Source: Caulobacteraceae bacterium (GTDB lineage: Bacteria; Pseudomonadota; Alphaproteobacteria; Caulobacterales; Caulobacteraceae). Taken from it: a stretch of DNA of 33,487 nt. The DNA lies in assembly GCA_947475415.1 (NCBI GenBank), contig CANJLH010000031.1:1-33487 (forward strand), given 5' to 3'. The position numbers and the translations under genes were made by a program. The notes under the pieces were generated by a model, which ran no database searches, had not been told where the DNA came from, and was given only the letters and a program-made list of their open reading frames with translations. This document shows positions 24,366 through 33,220 of this stretch, one piece after another; positions within the stretch are counted from its first letter, which is position 1; every line of letters starts with the position of its first letter.

Positions 24366-25739
24366 CTACGCCCCGCTGATCCAATCGCCGGTGAGGCTGG
24401 CCATGGAAACGCCCATGAGGATCATCTGGCCGCCGCCGGTCATGGAGATGGTCACGTCTGCGCCGGACTGGGCGACTGTGTAGACGGTTCCGGGGTCGAC
24501 GAGGACCTTGTCGCCCTCGCCGCGGTTGAAGTCGATGACCAGGTCAACACCCGCGTCACCGAAAGTATGGAAGGTGTCGGCGCCCGCGCCGCCGGTGAGG
24601 GTGTCGTTGTCGCGATCTCCGGACAACCAGTCCTCACCGGCTCCGCCGGTGAGGCTGTCGTCGCCCTGGCCGCCGCGGACGAGATCAGCGCCCGCGCCGC
24701 CATCGCCGGAGTCATTGCCCAGGTTGCCGTAGACGATGTCGTCCCCGTCGCCGCCGCTCAGCCGGTCATTGTCCTTGCCGCCGACCACCCAGTCCGGACC
24801 GGCGTCTCCGTTAGCGGTGTCATCTCCGGCGTTGCCGTTGATGTCGTCGAAGGCGTCTCCGCCCGAGATGCGGTCATTGCCGTCTCCGCCGCGCAGGAAG
24901 TCGGAGCCTTGCTCGCCACTCACCGAATCATCGGCCGAGCCCGCCAGGATCGCGTCGTCGCCGCGCCCGCCGAACATGGTGTCCTGGAACTGGCTACCGA
25001 ACAGGAAGTCGTCAAGAATCGTGGCCAGCCCGAGATCGCTGAGAATCGCGGCATCGATGATGCTTGGCGACACCTTTCCGAGTTGCGCCGCGTAGAACAT
25101 CAAGTCGAAGCTCAGGATGGTTCCGGGCCCACTGGCGTTGCCGAGATGATAGAGATGCTCAACCGATTGCGGAACGCGGCCTCCGTAAAGGGCCATGGCG
25201 TTAGGCCCGGTGAAGTAGGGCGTTCCGTCGATCACCTCGATATAATCATCAAAAGTCGTGCGTAGATCGCCCACGTCGGGATTCGGCTGGTAGGTCTTGA
25301 AGTCCAAAAACCCGTCGAAGCCCAGGCCGTGCCCGATCTCGTGAGCCATGATCGCTACGAGGTCGACCTTGAACGGATCCACCGCGGATCCATCGAGCGG
25401 ATTGACCTGGACATTGCCCGCCAGGAGGTCGGTATCCAGTTCGATCGTTATGTCGGGCTTCGACGTGTTGATATCGTTCCCGGTACGCAATTCGAACGCC
25501 GCGTCGGACTCGATCAGGTTGTCCAATACCCGGACGTAGGTCGTCGGTCCGCCGGATGCGAGCACATCATCCCGCGGCGCCACCAAGATAACTTCGATCT
25601 CTATCGCGCCGACACTCTGCGCCAGGAAGGGCAGCCACGCTTCAAAACCGGCGACAGCGTTGCGGGCGATCAGATCGAGGGAACCTGCGTACTGGCCAGT
25701 GTCATCTCTTACTGTGGCGGTTGCGGTGGCGACGGGCAT
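24366..25739 (-). CDS. RTX calcium-binding protein with metalloprotease-like HEIGH motif
   Basis: The product has 457 residues and no signal peptide, as usual for type I secretion. The N-terminal half carries LVAIMAHEIGHGLGFDGFLD, a zinc-protease HExxH at 133-137; the position where a metzincin third His would stand is Gly, so zinc binding would need another residue. The C-terminal half, about residues 255-400, has around a dozen glycine/aspartate nonapeptide-type repeats (GGRGDDAIL, GGDGNDRIS, GGAGEDWLS), which fold as a calcium-binding beta roll. A last non-repeat segment (about 400-457) is the expected secretion signal. AGGGGG precedes the ATG. Type I secretion genes are not in the window. 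Protease activity is plausible, not proven. Confidence 0.82.
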   Translation of the reverse strand: MPVATATATVRDDTGQYAGSLDLIARNAVAGFEAWLPFLAQSVGAIEIEVILVAPRDDVLASGGPTTYVRVLDNLIESDAAFELRTGNDINTSKPDITIELDTDLLAGNVQVNPLDGSAVDPFKVDLVAIMAHEIGHGLGFDGFLDFKTYQPNPDVGDLRTTFDDYIEVIDGTPYFTGPNAMALYGGRVPQSVEHLYHLGNASGPGTILSFDLMFYAAQLGKVSPSIIDAAILSDLGLATILDDFLFGSQFQDTMFGGRGDDAILAGSADDSVSGEQGSDFLRGGDGNDRISGGDAFDDINGNAGDDTANGDAGPDWVVGGKDNDRLSGGDGDDIVYGNLGNDSGDGGAGADLVRGGQGDDSLTGGAGEDWLSGDRDNDTLTGGAGADTFHTFGDAGVDLVIDFNRGEGDKVLVDPGTVYTVAQSGADVTISMTGGGQMILMGVSMASLTGDWISGA

Positions 25740-25854
25740 GCGCGCCCCCTGATCTTATGAGCCGGCGTGACATTCATCGACCACGCCGCCAGCTTTCAAT
25801 TTCCACCTTAAGACGAAATCCTTGCCAGTGACAATCTGAGCAAACCTACCGACC

Positions 25855-25871
25855 GGAAGGAATTGTTAACC
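25855..25871 (+). promoter_or_regulatory. Partial CtrA-type site upstream of fliQ
   Basis: GGAA-GGAATTG-TTAACC has one perfect TTAACC half-site (25866-25871) with a degenerate first half at the right N7 spacing. It stands 65 bp ahead of the fliQ start, a suitable distance for a class II flagellar promoter in Caulobacterales. Evidence is one half-site plus position. Confidence 0.4.
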
Positions 25872-25935
25872 ATACCGCGCCAGGGTCGAGACGGATGCGA
25901 TCCTTAGTTTCCAGCTGCTTTTTCGCGAGGCTTTC

Positions 25936-26199
25936 ATGAATGGCGCCGAGGTTCTTGACGTCGGCCGCGACGCCATCTGGCTGACCATTCAGTTGTCGGC
26001 GCCGGTGCTGATCGTGGGGTTGATCGTTGGAGTGGGGATCGGCCTGTTGCAGGCGCTGACCCAGATCCAGGAAGCGACGCTGGTCTACGCGCCGAAGATC
26101 GTTGCGATCTTCATCTCGCTGCTGATCTTCCTGCCGCTGATGGGCACGCTGATGAGCAATTTCATGCAGCATATCGCCGAACGCATCTCGGCGATGTAG
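25936..26199 (+). CDS. fliQ: FliQ, flagellar type III export gate protein
   Basis: FliQ is a small two-helix subunit of the export gate. The product has 87 residues, with helices at about 14-38 (AIWLTIQLSAPVLIVGLIVG) and 50-75 (VYAPKIVAIFISLLIFLPLMG) and the conserved GLLQALTQIQEATL between them. GAGG precedes the ATG. It opens the fliQ-fliR-flhB-cckA unit, divergent from the RTX gene. Confidence 0.97.
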   Translation: MNGAEVLDVGRDAIWLTIQLSAPVLIVGLIVGVGIGLLQALTQIQEATLVYAPKIVAIFISLLIFLPLMGTLMSNFMQHIAERISAM

Positions 26200-26217
26200 C
26201 CGCGCTGTCGCGGGCCC

Positions 26218-26973
26218 ATGTCGTCCTTCGCCGCCGCCCAGGAAGTCTACGCCGCGGGACTGATATTCGCGCGGATCGGGGCGCTATTGATGCTCATTCC
26301 GGGCTACGGCGAGGCGGTGATTCCGCCCCGTATCCGTCTGGCTTTCGCGCTGTCCTTCACCCTGTTGATGCTGCCGATCCTGTCACCGGCCATGCCGCCG
26401 GTTCCGGGTACAGTCGGGGGGCTTGCCGGCGGGGTGATAAAGGAACTGCTGGTCGGGTTGATGGTTGGCGGAATCCTGCGGATGTTCCTGTCGTCGCTCG
26501 CCACGGCAGGTGAGATCGTGTCGTTGCAGACCACCCTGTCGTTCGCCCAGACCGCCGCGCCGGGGCAGGCGCAGCCTTCCACCAGCCTGTCCACCTTTCT
26601 GGGGTTGATGGGCATTGTGCTGATCATGACCACCGACCTGCACCACATGTTCCTGGGCGCGGTGGTCAAGTCCTACACGGTGTTTCCCGTCACCCGGGAC
26701 ATCCCCCTGGCGGATGGCGCGGCCTTGGCGGTGCAGACCCTTGGGCGCTCCTTTGCGCTCGGTCTGCAGCTGGCCGCCCCGGTGGTGGCCTTCGCCCTGA
26801 TCTTCAACATCGCCGCGGGCCTGGTGGGCCGGGCCATGCCGCAGTTCCAGGTGTTCTTCGTGGCGACGCCGTTAATGCTGTTGCTCGGTCTGTCGCTGTT
26901 CGCACTTACCTTGGGTGCTGCCGGCATGGTGTGGGTCGACCGCTACCGCGACCTGATCAGCCGGTTCGCGTGA
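26218..26973 (+). CDS. fliR: FliR, flagellar type III export gate protein
   Basis: FliR caps the FliP/FliQ gate in the inner membrane. The product has 251 residues and about six hydrophobic helices. Family motifs are LMLIPGYGEAVIPPRIRLAFAL near the N-terminus, VSLQTTLSFAQTAAPGQAQPS in the middle, and FQVFFVATPLMLLLGLSLFAL near the end. It lies 18 bp after fliQ and 4 bp before flhB. Confidence 0.97.
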   Translation: MSSFAAAQEVYAAGLIFARIGALLMLIPGYGEAVIPPRIRLAFALSFTLLMLPILSPAMPPVPGTVGGLAGGVIKELLVGLMVGGILRMFLSSLATAGEIVSLQTTLSFAQTAAPGQAQPSTSLSTFLGLMGIVLIMTTDLHHMFLGAVVKSYTVFPVTRDIPLADGAALAVQTLGRSFALGLQLAAPVVAFALIFNIAAGLVGRAMPQFQVFFVATPLMLLLGLSLFALTLGAAGMVWVDRYRDLISRFA

Positions 26974-26977
26974 CGCC

Positions 26978-28060
26978 ATGAGCGACACCAACGACGCCGC
27001 CTCCCGCACAGAAGAGCCGACACCGCGCAAGCTGCAGCAGGCGCGCGAAAAGGGGGATGTCGCAAAAACGCCGGATCTGGCGCCGCTCGCCTCGCTGTTG
27101 GCGGCCGCAAGCGTGCTGGCGGTCGGGGGCGGCTATTTCGCCCAGCAGATGGCTGTCGGACTGTTGCCGTTTCTCGACCATCCCGACGCCATGCGGCTGA
27201 CGGGCGGCGGGATGGCGGCGGTCATGGCGCAGTCAGCACGCGCCGCGGCCCCGCTGATGCTCACCCTGTTCGGCGCCGCCGCCGCGGCGGGCGCGGCAGG
27301 CAACCTCGTGCAACACGGTTTTCTCTATACGCCCGACAAGTTGAAGCCCGAATTCTCCCGGGTGTCGCCGATGGCGGGATTCAAGCGCATCTTCGGGCTC
27401 GAAGGCTTGGTCCATTTCCTGAAGTCGGTGCTGAAACTCATGGTGGTGGCGCTGGTCGCCTGGTGGGTGCTGAAGCCGCATCTGGCCCAGATAAAGGCGT
27501 TGACCTATCTGGAGCCTGCGGGACTGCTGCCGGTGGCGGCCGATATCCTGCGCCGGATGGTGTTCGCGGTGGCCGGCGTTATGCTGGTGATCGCCGGCTT
27601 CGACTGGTTCTGGCAGCGCCAGCGCTTCATGGCCCGCATGCGGATGTCCAAGGAGGAGCTGAAGGAAGACTTCAAGCAATCCGAGGGCGATCCCCACGTC
27701 CGCGCCCGCCAGAAGCAGATGCGCAATGAGCGCGCGCGCCGTCGGATGATGCAGGCGGTGCCCAACGCCACCGTGGTTGTGATGAACCCGACCCACTTCG
27801 CCGTGGCCCTCAAATACGACGCCGGCGAGACCCCCGCGCCCATGTGTGTCGCCAAGGGCGTCGACACACTGGCCCTGAAAATCCGCGCCACCGCCGAGGC
27901 GGCCGGGGTGCCGGTGATCGAAGACCCGCCCCTGGCGCGGGCGCTCTACGCCGCCGTCGACATCGACGATGTAATCCCGGCCAAGCACTACGAAGCCGTG
28001 GCCAAGGTCATCGGTTTTATCATGAACGCCGGCGCCCGTGCGTCGGCGCGGTCCTTGTGA
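26978..28060 (+). CDS. flhB: FlhB, flagellar export switch protein
   Basis: FlhB is the membrane protein that switches export from rod/hook to filament substrates. The product has 360 residues, starting with the conserved EEPTPRKLQQAREKGDV. Four transmembrane helices lie between residues 30 and 215. The cytoplasmic domain has the self-cleavage motif NPTH at 270-273, followed by FAVALKYDA and ending VAKVIGFIM. The cleavage site is intact. The stop at 28058-28060 abuts the next gene (cckA), whose ATG is 12 bp further; a GTG overlapping the stop is an alternative start. Confidence 0.97.
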   Translation: MSDTNDAASRTEEPTPRKLQQAREKGDVAKTPDLAPLASLLAAASVLAVGGGYFAQQMAVGLLPFLDHPDAMRLTGGGMAAVMAQSARAAAPLMLTLFGAAAAAGAAGNLVQHGFLYTPDKLKPEFSRVSPMAGFKRIFGLEGLVHFLKSVLKLMVVALVAWWVLKPHLAQIKALTYLEPAGLLPVAADILRRMVFAVAGVMLVIAGFDWFWQRQRFMARMRMSKEELKEDFKQSEGDPHVRARQKQMRNERARRRMMQAVPNATVVVMNPTHFAVALKYDAGETPAPMCVAKGVDTLALKIRATAEAAGVPVIEDPPLARALYAAVDIDDVIPAKHYEAVAKVIGFIMNAGARASARSL

Positions 28061-28071
28061 GATGCTGGTGG

Positions 28072-30201
28072 ATGACTGATTCGCGGACTGAACAGGCCCG
28101 CACCGTCAAGGAGTTGCGCGCCATCGCCATGGCACAGTCACCGACCATCGACGGCGAGCGCGCCCGGTTCGATCCGCTGACTGCGGTCGCCGTGGCGTTT
28201 TTCCTGGTCGCCCTGGCTTTCGCCGCGGTGCCGGCCATCAACGCCGGCCCGGCGACGCTGGCGGGTCTGCTGCTGCTTGCGGGTCTTGCCGGCGTATCCT
28301 GCCTGGCGCTGATCGTGGTGCGCGGCTCTGGCGAGCCGGCTACACAGAGCGGCGAAGGCCTCGAGCGGCTTACAGAGGCGCTGACCGAGCCGGCCGCGGT
28401 GGCCGCCGCTGACGGGCGGGTGCATGCCGCCAATGCCGCTTGGCGCGCCGCCATGGGCGATGCGCCGCGGCTGCCCAAGAATGGACCCTCCGCCGCCAGT
28501 CTTTTCGCCGCCCTGTCGGCGGCCCGCAAGGGGGAGGCGGCGCGGGCGACGATCCGTGTCGGCGGCGCCGACCACGACGCGCAGGTCTCGCCGCTGGGAC
28601 CGCGACGTTTCCTGGTGCGGCTTGTGGATCAACCCGCTGAGCCGCTGTCTTTGCCCAGGGGCGCCCTGGAGGTTCTCAGCGCCTTCAACACCGCAACGCC
28701 GCCGCCACCGGTTACTCTAGACGCCTTCGCCGCCGCCTCACCGTTCGGGGCCGCGCTGCTGGACGGCGCCGATCCGTTCTCGGCCACGATCGTAGAAGCC
28801 AATCCCGCCCTGTCCGCCATGGCCGGGCCGGCCAAGTCCGGCGCGGTGTTCGGCGACCTTATCGAGCCGGTATCACGTCTCGACGCCGCTCACCGGTTGT
28901 TGGGGGGCTCCTCGGCCGCGCTTGAGGTTCGTCTGGCGGCCGACCCGACGCGGATCGCTCATCTCTACCTGACGCGCAGCGACGGTCGTTGGGTTGCCTA
29001 TCTGGTGGATGTCTCCGAGCAGAAGCAGATCGAGCTGCAACTTGCGCAGGCGCAGAAGATGCAGGCCATCGGCCAGCTGGCCGGCGGCGTCGCCCACGAC
29101 TTCAACAACCTTCTTACCGCCATCCTGATGCAGCTCGACGTGTTGGCGTCGCGCCATCCCTTGGGCGATCCCTCCTACGAGGGATTGAACGAGATCCGCC
29201 AAACCTCCAACCGCGCCGCCGACCTTGTTCGCAAGCTGCTGGCCTTTTCGCGCAAACAGACGGTGCAGCGCGAGACCCTCGATGTGGGCGAGTTGATCAG
29301 TGAATTCGAGGTCCTGCTGCGCCGGGTCCTGCACGAGGACGTCAAGCTGGACACGGAATACGGCCGCGACCTGCCCAAGGTGCGCGCCGACCGCAGCCAG
29401 CTGGAGACGGCGGTGATGAACCTGGCGGTCAACGCCCGTGACGCCATGCGGGTGTCCGGCGGCGACACGGTGCGAATCCGCACCGCACGGGTGACGCAGG
29501 GAGAGGCGGAAACCCTGGGTTATCCCAAGGCGCGCGGCCCGCAGGCGCTGATCGAGGTGTCGGACAACGGGCCCGGCATCGCCCCTGAAGTGATTGACAA
29601 GATTTTCGACCCCTTCTTCACCACCAAGGCGGTGGGTGAGGGGACTGGGCTTGGGCTGGCGACCGTCTACGGCATCGTCAAGCAATCCGATGGCTGGATA
29701 CACGTTGAGTCGAAGCCCGGCGATGGCGCGGTGTTCCGCATCTTCCTGCCAGTCTACGAGCCGCCCGCGGGGATCATCGAACCCGTGGCGGTCAAGCCGC
29801 AGCGCCCGGTGGCGCGCGACCTGTCTGGGATCGGCCGCATCCTGTTCGTCGAGGACGAGGACGCCGTGCGTGGTGTAGCCGCCAAACTGCTGCGCGCGCG
29901 GGGATATGAGGTGATCGAGGCGGCCAGCGGCGAGGAGGCCCTTGACCTGGCTGAGGAGCACGCCGGCACTATCGACCTGATGATTTCCGACGTGGTCATG
30001 CCGGGCATGCAGGGCACCGACTTGTTGAAACAAGCCCGCAAGTATCTGGGTGAGGCGCCGGTGATGTTCATCTCCGGCTACGCCGAGGCGGAATTCTCCA
30101 ACCTGCTGGAGGGGGAGCGCAACGTCTCGTTCCTGCCCAAGCCGATCGACATCAAGACCCTGGCCGAGAGGGTCAAGCAGGAGCTGCAGAAGGCGGCGTA
30201 G
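28072..30201 (+). CDS. cckA: CckA-type hybrid sensor histidine kinase
   Basis: CckA starts the CckA-ChpT-CtrA phosphorelay that runs the Caulobacterales cell cycle and early flagellar gene expression. From ATG 28072 the protein has 709 residues. Two transmembrane helices lie at about 36-56 and 61-83, followed by PAS-like regions to about residue 315. The histidine box AHDFNN has phospho-acceptor His342. The ATPase domain shows the N box (Asn454), DNGPGI (499 region), FDPFFTTK and GEGTGLGLA. The receiver domain (about 588-705) has acidic residues in FVEDEDAV, phospho-acceptor Asp640 and Lys690. The order of domains and the flhB neighbourhood match Caulobacter cckA. A GTG at 28057 would overlap flhB; both starts keep all domains. 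Confidence 0.95.
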   Translation: MTDSRTEQARTVKELRAIAMAQSPTIDGERARFDPLTAVAVAFFLVALAFAAVPAINAGPATLAGLLLLAGLAGVSCLALIVVRGSGEPATQSGEGLERLTEALTEPAAVAAADGRVHAANAAWRAAMGDAPRLPKNGPSAASLFAALSAARKGEAARATIRVGGADHDAQVSPLGPRRFLVRLVDQPAEPLSLPRGALEVLSAFNTATPPPPVTLDAFAAASPFGAALLDGADPFSATIVEANPALSAMAGPAKSGAVFGDLIEPVSRLDAAHRLLGGSSAALEVRLAADPTRIAHLYLTRSDGRWVAYLVDVSEQKQIELQLAQAQKMQAIGQLAGGVAHDFNNLLTAILMQLDVLASRHPLGDPSYEGLNEIRQTSNRAADLVRKLLAFSRKQTVQRETLDVGELISEFEVLLRRVLHEDVKLDTEYGRDLPKVRADRSQLETAVMNLAVNARDAMRVSGGDTVRIRTARVTQGEAETLGYPKARGPQALIEVSDNGPGIAPEVIDKIFDPFFTTKAVGEGTGLGLATVYGIVKQSDGWIHVESKPGDGAVFRIFLPVYEPPAGIIEPVAVKPQRPVARDLSGIGRILFVEDEDAVRGVAAKLLRARGYEVIEAASGEEALDLAEEHAGTIDLMISDVVMPGMQGTDLLKQARKYLGEAPVMFISGYAEAEFSNLLEGERNVSFLPKPIDIKTLAERVKQELQKAA

Positions 30202-30207
30202 CCGCCG

Positions 30208-30534
30208 CTATTTGCGACGCTGCTTGCGCGCGGCGTAGCGGGCGTCGCGGGCGGCCTTCTGGGCGGCGCGCAGGGCAAGTTCGCGCGCCTCGGCGGTGAT
30301 GGCGTCTTCCTCGGCCTTAATGGCGGCGGCTTCGGCGGCGATCTTGCGCTTTTCCTCCCGCTGAATTGCGCGCTCCTTGCGGAGTCGCTCGAGTTCGGCG
30401 GCCGCCTCCTGCTTACGCAGCTCCAACAGGGGGTCGGTGACGGTGGGTTTTGGCTTGAATTTCGCCAGCATCGCCTGCTTGGCGGCGGCGGCGTCAGTCA
30501 GTCGGTCGGAGAATTTGCTCTTAGGCGCCTGCAT
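30208..30534 (-). CDS. DUF6481 family protein
   Basis: This is a small, highly charged protein of 108 residues from ATG 30534. It starts MQAPKSKFSDRLTDAAAAKQ, as DUF6481 members do, and continues as an uninterrupted Ala/Glu/Lys/Arg-rich helix (RLRKERAIQREEKRKIAAEA) with a basic tail. It is predicted to be a long single helix or coiled coil, cytoplasmic, with no membrane segment. An upstream ATG at 30570 would overlap the EAL gene by 16 bp and is less like the family start. It faces cckA tail to tail with six bases between them and follows the EAL gene by 20 bp. Function unknown. Confidence 0.7.
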   Translation of the reverse strand: MQAPKSKFSDRLTDAAAAKQAMLAKFKPKPTVTDPLLELRKQEAAAELERLRKERAIQREEKRKIAAEAAAIKAEEDAITAEARELALRAAQKAARDARYAARKQRRK

Positions 30535-30554
30535 CGGGTATCCGGATAGTTCAT

Positions 30555-32252
30555 TCAATGGGGGCGACATCTAGCGGATATTGGCCGCGCCTCAAGGGGT
30601 GATGCGTGTTTTTCAACCCCACGACTCGACAGCGCCTGTCCGGCGCGCCCGTGGGACACAGTGGCGGCGGCCGCGGGAGGCGGTTTCATAACAGGCTGGT
30701 CCAACGCCGCCCCATAGAGCCATCCCTGGGCGTAGTCGACGCCAGCACGGCGTACGGCCTCCTCGGCCTGGGGCGTCTCCACCATTTCGGCCAAGGTCTT
30801 TACCCCCAGTTCATCGCACATGGAGACCAGGTGGCGGATGAAGGTGCTTTCGCGGCCGCCGTGTTGAAGTTCGCGGATATAGCGGCCATCGATCTTCACC
30901 ACATCCAGGCTGAGCTGCTGCAAATAGGCCAGAGAGGCGGCGCCAGCGCCGAAGTCATCGAGGCAGACCTTGCAACCCTCGGCCCGCAGCGCTTGCAGAT
31001 GCCGGTCGGCGGTGGCGAGGTCGTCGATAGCCGAGCTTTCCGTGAGCTCGAACATGAGCCGGCCTCGGGCCTGCGGCTTGGCGGCCAACAGGTTTCGGAC
31101 GGTCTGAACGAAGGCGGGGCTGATGATCGTTCGGCCGGACACGTTGGCGGCCAGGCTCGCATTCGGATAGCGCACGAGCTGATCTACGGTCTGCTCCAGG
31201 ATCGCCACATCCAGCGGACCGATGATGTCCAGTTCCTCGGCCATGCGGATCATCGGGAAGGGGCTGGCGTTGTCGCCGAACCGGACCAGAACTTCGAAAT
31301 GATGCAACGCATTGGAAGCCTTCAGGTCGACCACCGGCTGATAGACCAAGCGGAAGCTCCGCTCGCTGATCGCCTGGTTGAGCACCTGCACGTCACTCAG
31401 CGTGCGGCGCATTGTGGCCGTCATGGCGTCGCTGAGCGACAAGTCGCGATCCGGCGGCATGCCATCACGGATGAAATTATCGAGGGAGTAGCGGATGGCC
31501 CGCAAAGCCTGGGCGGCGGAATCCGCGTCACTCAGCTCCATGGACGCGCCCGCCGCGGCGATGGCGGCTTCGGGGCCCAGGTCCAACAACCCGACCATGC
31601 GCGCCGCCAGAGCATCGGAGGATTCGGCGCCGCGCTGGCGCACCAGGGCGTAGCGGTCGGGTCCAAGTTCGGTCGCCGCGCCCCCGCCGTGCGACTGGGC
31701 GCGCAGGAGGCCGGCGATACGCGCTTCCGTGGCCTTGGCGGCGTCGGGGGCGAGTTTGCGGGTGGCCGCGCCGAGGCCGCCCATTTCAATCAAGGCTAGC
31801 TCAAGTTCCACGCCGGAGGCCCTGGCGGTCTCATAGAGGCTTGCGGTGGCGGCCTCGAAGTCCACCCGGTCATAGAGGCCATTGGGACCCCTCGGCGGCG
31901 GTGGTTTGGCCCGGGTGAGCGCACAGGAAAGGGCGCCATTATTTTGGGGCAACCGGATGGCGCTGAGTGAAGCTGCGCGGGCGATCCCATCGCCCCTGTC
32001 GGCCAGGAGAACAACCACCGGACCGGCGCGGGCGCCAGGGCTCAAGCCATCGAACAGGGCCTGAAGCATCGCCCAGTCCTCCCGCGCGACAAAGTCGCCC
32101 CAGGGGTGGTCGATCAGGGCGGTTTCCGTCGACCCCGCCAAGGTTTCACTGGCGCCGATTGCAAAGGCGATTTGGCCGGCGGGCTCAATTTCCAGCAGCA
32201 GATCGGCGCCGGCGAAGGCGAAGCCGAGCAAGCGGTGCGTGGACAAGGTCAA
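30555..32252 (-). CDS. PAS-like / degenerate GGDEF / EAL domain protein, candidate c-di-GMP phosphodiesterase
   Basis: The product has 565 residues. An N-terminal PAS-like region (about 8-110) is followed by a GGDEF-like region (about 125-235) without a GGDEF signature, so it should not make c-di-GMP. The EAL domain is at about 300-520. The first motif reads EVLVR (Glu320) in place of EALLR. Other ligand and catalytic residues are present: Asn370, Glu402 (ELTES), Asp432-Asp433 (DDFGAG), Lys453 (KIDG), Glu489 (AEMVE) and Gln509. It may therefore be active or a c-di-GMP-binding effector. A poorly conserved 45-residue tail ends the protein. C-di-GMP control of motility and attachment would suit the flagellar and pilus neighbours, but that is inference. 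Confidence 0.85.
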   Translation of the reverse strand: MTLSTHRLLGFAFAGADLLLEIEPAGQIAFAIGASETLAGSTETALIDHPWGDFVAREDWAMLQALFDGLSPGARAGPVVVLLADRGDGIARAASLSAIRLPQNNGALSCALTRAKPPPPRGPNGLYDRVDFEAATASLYETARASGVELELALIEMGGLGAATRKLAPDAAKATEARIAGLLRAQSHGGGAATELGPDRYALVRQRGAESSDALAARMVGLLDLGPEAAIAAAGASMELSDADSAAQALRAIRYSLDNFIRDGMPPDRDLSLSDAMTATMRRTLSDVQVLNQAISERSFRLVYQPVVDLKASNALHHFEVLVRFGDNASPFPMIRMAEELDIIGPLDVAILEQTVDQLVRYPNASLAANVSGRTIISPAFVQTVRNLLAAKPQARGRLMFELTESSAIDDLATADRHLQALRAEGCKVCLDDFGAGAASLAYLQQLSLDVVKIDGRYIRELQHGGRESTFIRHLVSMCDELGVKTLAEMVETPQAEEAVRRAGVDYAQGWLYGAALDQPVMKPPPAAAATVSHGRAGQALSSRGVEKHASPLEARPISARCRPH

Positions 32253-32338
32253 TGCGCGTTCCTTTGCGGCCGCCAGTGCCTATGGCATAGGCCGTCTTAA
32301 CCCTCGGTGTTCGAACAAGGTTAGGGCGAGTCGGCCGT

Positions 32339-32857
32339 ATGAGAGCACGGGACACCGCGAGGGTCCTCCTGTTGGATCCTGATGGGCGGATTCTGCTGAT
32401 GCGAGGCCGACTCGCGACATCGCCGCCAGGGATACATTTCTGGTTCACGGTGGGAGGCGGTGTGGAGCCTGGCGAAACCCTGACGGCCGCCGCGTTGCGG
32501 GAGGTTGCCGAGGAGACCGGGTTCACCGACCTTCGCCTCGGGCCGGTCGTCTGGACGCGCAGCGCTGTCGTGCCGCACCTTGAGACCGGCGAATCACTCT
32601 TGTTCGAAGAACGTTATCTGGTGGCCCATTGCGCGGCGGCGGAACCGAATCGAGGCTCCTGGACTGACGTCGAACGGCGGCTGATCGACGATATCCGCTG
32701 GTGGAGCCTTGAGGAGCTTCGGGCGAGCCGGGAAATTATCTTTCCCGAGGGTCGGGCGGAGCTGTTGCCCGAGATTCTGGGCGGCGTGTATCCGGATCCG
32801 CCAGCCGAGATTTCAGTTTTTGTTACCCTGGACAACCAGCCCGCTGACCAGCTTTAA
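32339..32857 (+). CDS. Nudix hydrolase
   Basis: This is a 172-residue Nudix-fold pyrophosphohydrolase that would cleave a nucleoside diphosphate linked to another group. The Nudix box is complete, from Gly40 (GGVEPGE) through REVAEETGF (54-62), with all metal-binding glutamates. Upstream is ARVLLLDPDGRILLMRG, a typical first strand pair. PPGIHFWFTVGGG matches the subgroup common in actinobacteria and alphaproteobacteria, but the substrate cannot be read. No strong ribosome site is seen before the ATG. It is divergent from the EAL gene across 86 bp. Confidence 0.9.
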   Translation: MRARDTARVLLLDPDGRILLMRGRLATSPPGIHFWFTVGGGVEPGETLTAAALREVAEETGFTDLRLGPVVWTRSAVVPHLETGESLLFEERYLVAHCAAAEPNRGSWTDVERRLIDDIRWWSLEELRASREIIFPEGRAELLPEILGGVYPDPPAEISVFVTLDNQPADQL

Positions 32858-33005
32858 CTTACATCGTATCGCAAGTGTTTGCGGTATCCGATTGATTTTG
32901 CGTGCAGGAACTCAGGAGGGAAGCGTCAAGTCACTGGACGGTGTGCATGTTGTGCTTAATTAACCGTCGAGGAAAAATTAAGTGTGCCAAAATGAAACTA
33001 TATCT

Positions 33006-33023
33006 ATGACATTGATTTGTCAT
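33006..33023. promoter_or_regulatory. Operator-like inverted repeat ATGACA-N6-TGTCAT
   Basis: ATGACA (33006-33011) and TGTCAT (33018-33023) form a perfect 6-bp inverted repeat around a 6-bp spacer in the noncoding region. The shape suits binding of a dimeric helix-turn-helix regulator. The regulator is unknown. Confidence 0.35.
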
Positions 33024-33088
33024 CTCTCCACCTCGGGTAGTTCTGGAATCTCGCAATTTCACCGCAATTCGCGCTTGAGCGTTCATCA

Positions 33089-33103
33089 TTAATCTTCTAT
33101 TAA
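33089..33103. promoter_or_regulatory. CtrA-like TTAA-N7-TTAA site upstream of the ECF sigma gene
   Basis: TTAA-TCTTCTA-TTAA has the exact CtrA spacing, but it sits in AT-rich DNA where chance matches are more likely. It lies 118 bp upstream of ATG 33221. Treat as a candidate only. Confidence 0.35.
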
Positions 33104-33220
33104 TTTTCTCCGGGCCGCCAAGCGAGTTTGTGCTTCGGTGGGCCGCCGGTCGTGTCGGGGGCTACGACCTGTCCAGGGCTGATGGCGGCTTCGTGTCGTA
33201 CGCTGGGGTGGGAGAGAACA

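Larger units (their letters stand above)
32858..33220. other. Noncoding, AT-richer intergenic region before the ECF sigma gene
   Basis: No credible gene is present in these 363 bp. The base composition is markedly richer in A and T than the flanks from about 32950 to 33110. It contains TTAATTAACC near 32956, an inverted repeat at 33006-33023, and TTAA-N7-TTAA at 33089-33103. These look like regulatory DNA for the sigma factor gene that starts at 33221. No clear promoter box pair was found. Confidence 0.55.

Noticed and set aside
24560..24990. Repeated GC-rich units that look like a tandem-repeat or CRISPR-like array
   Set aside because: The repeats are the coding units of the RTX calcium-binding repeats; they vary in sequence and have no spacer structure.
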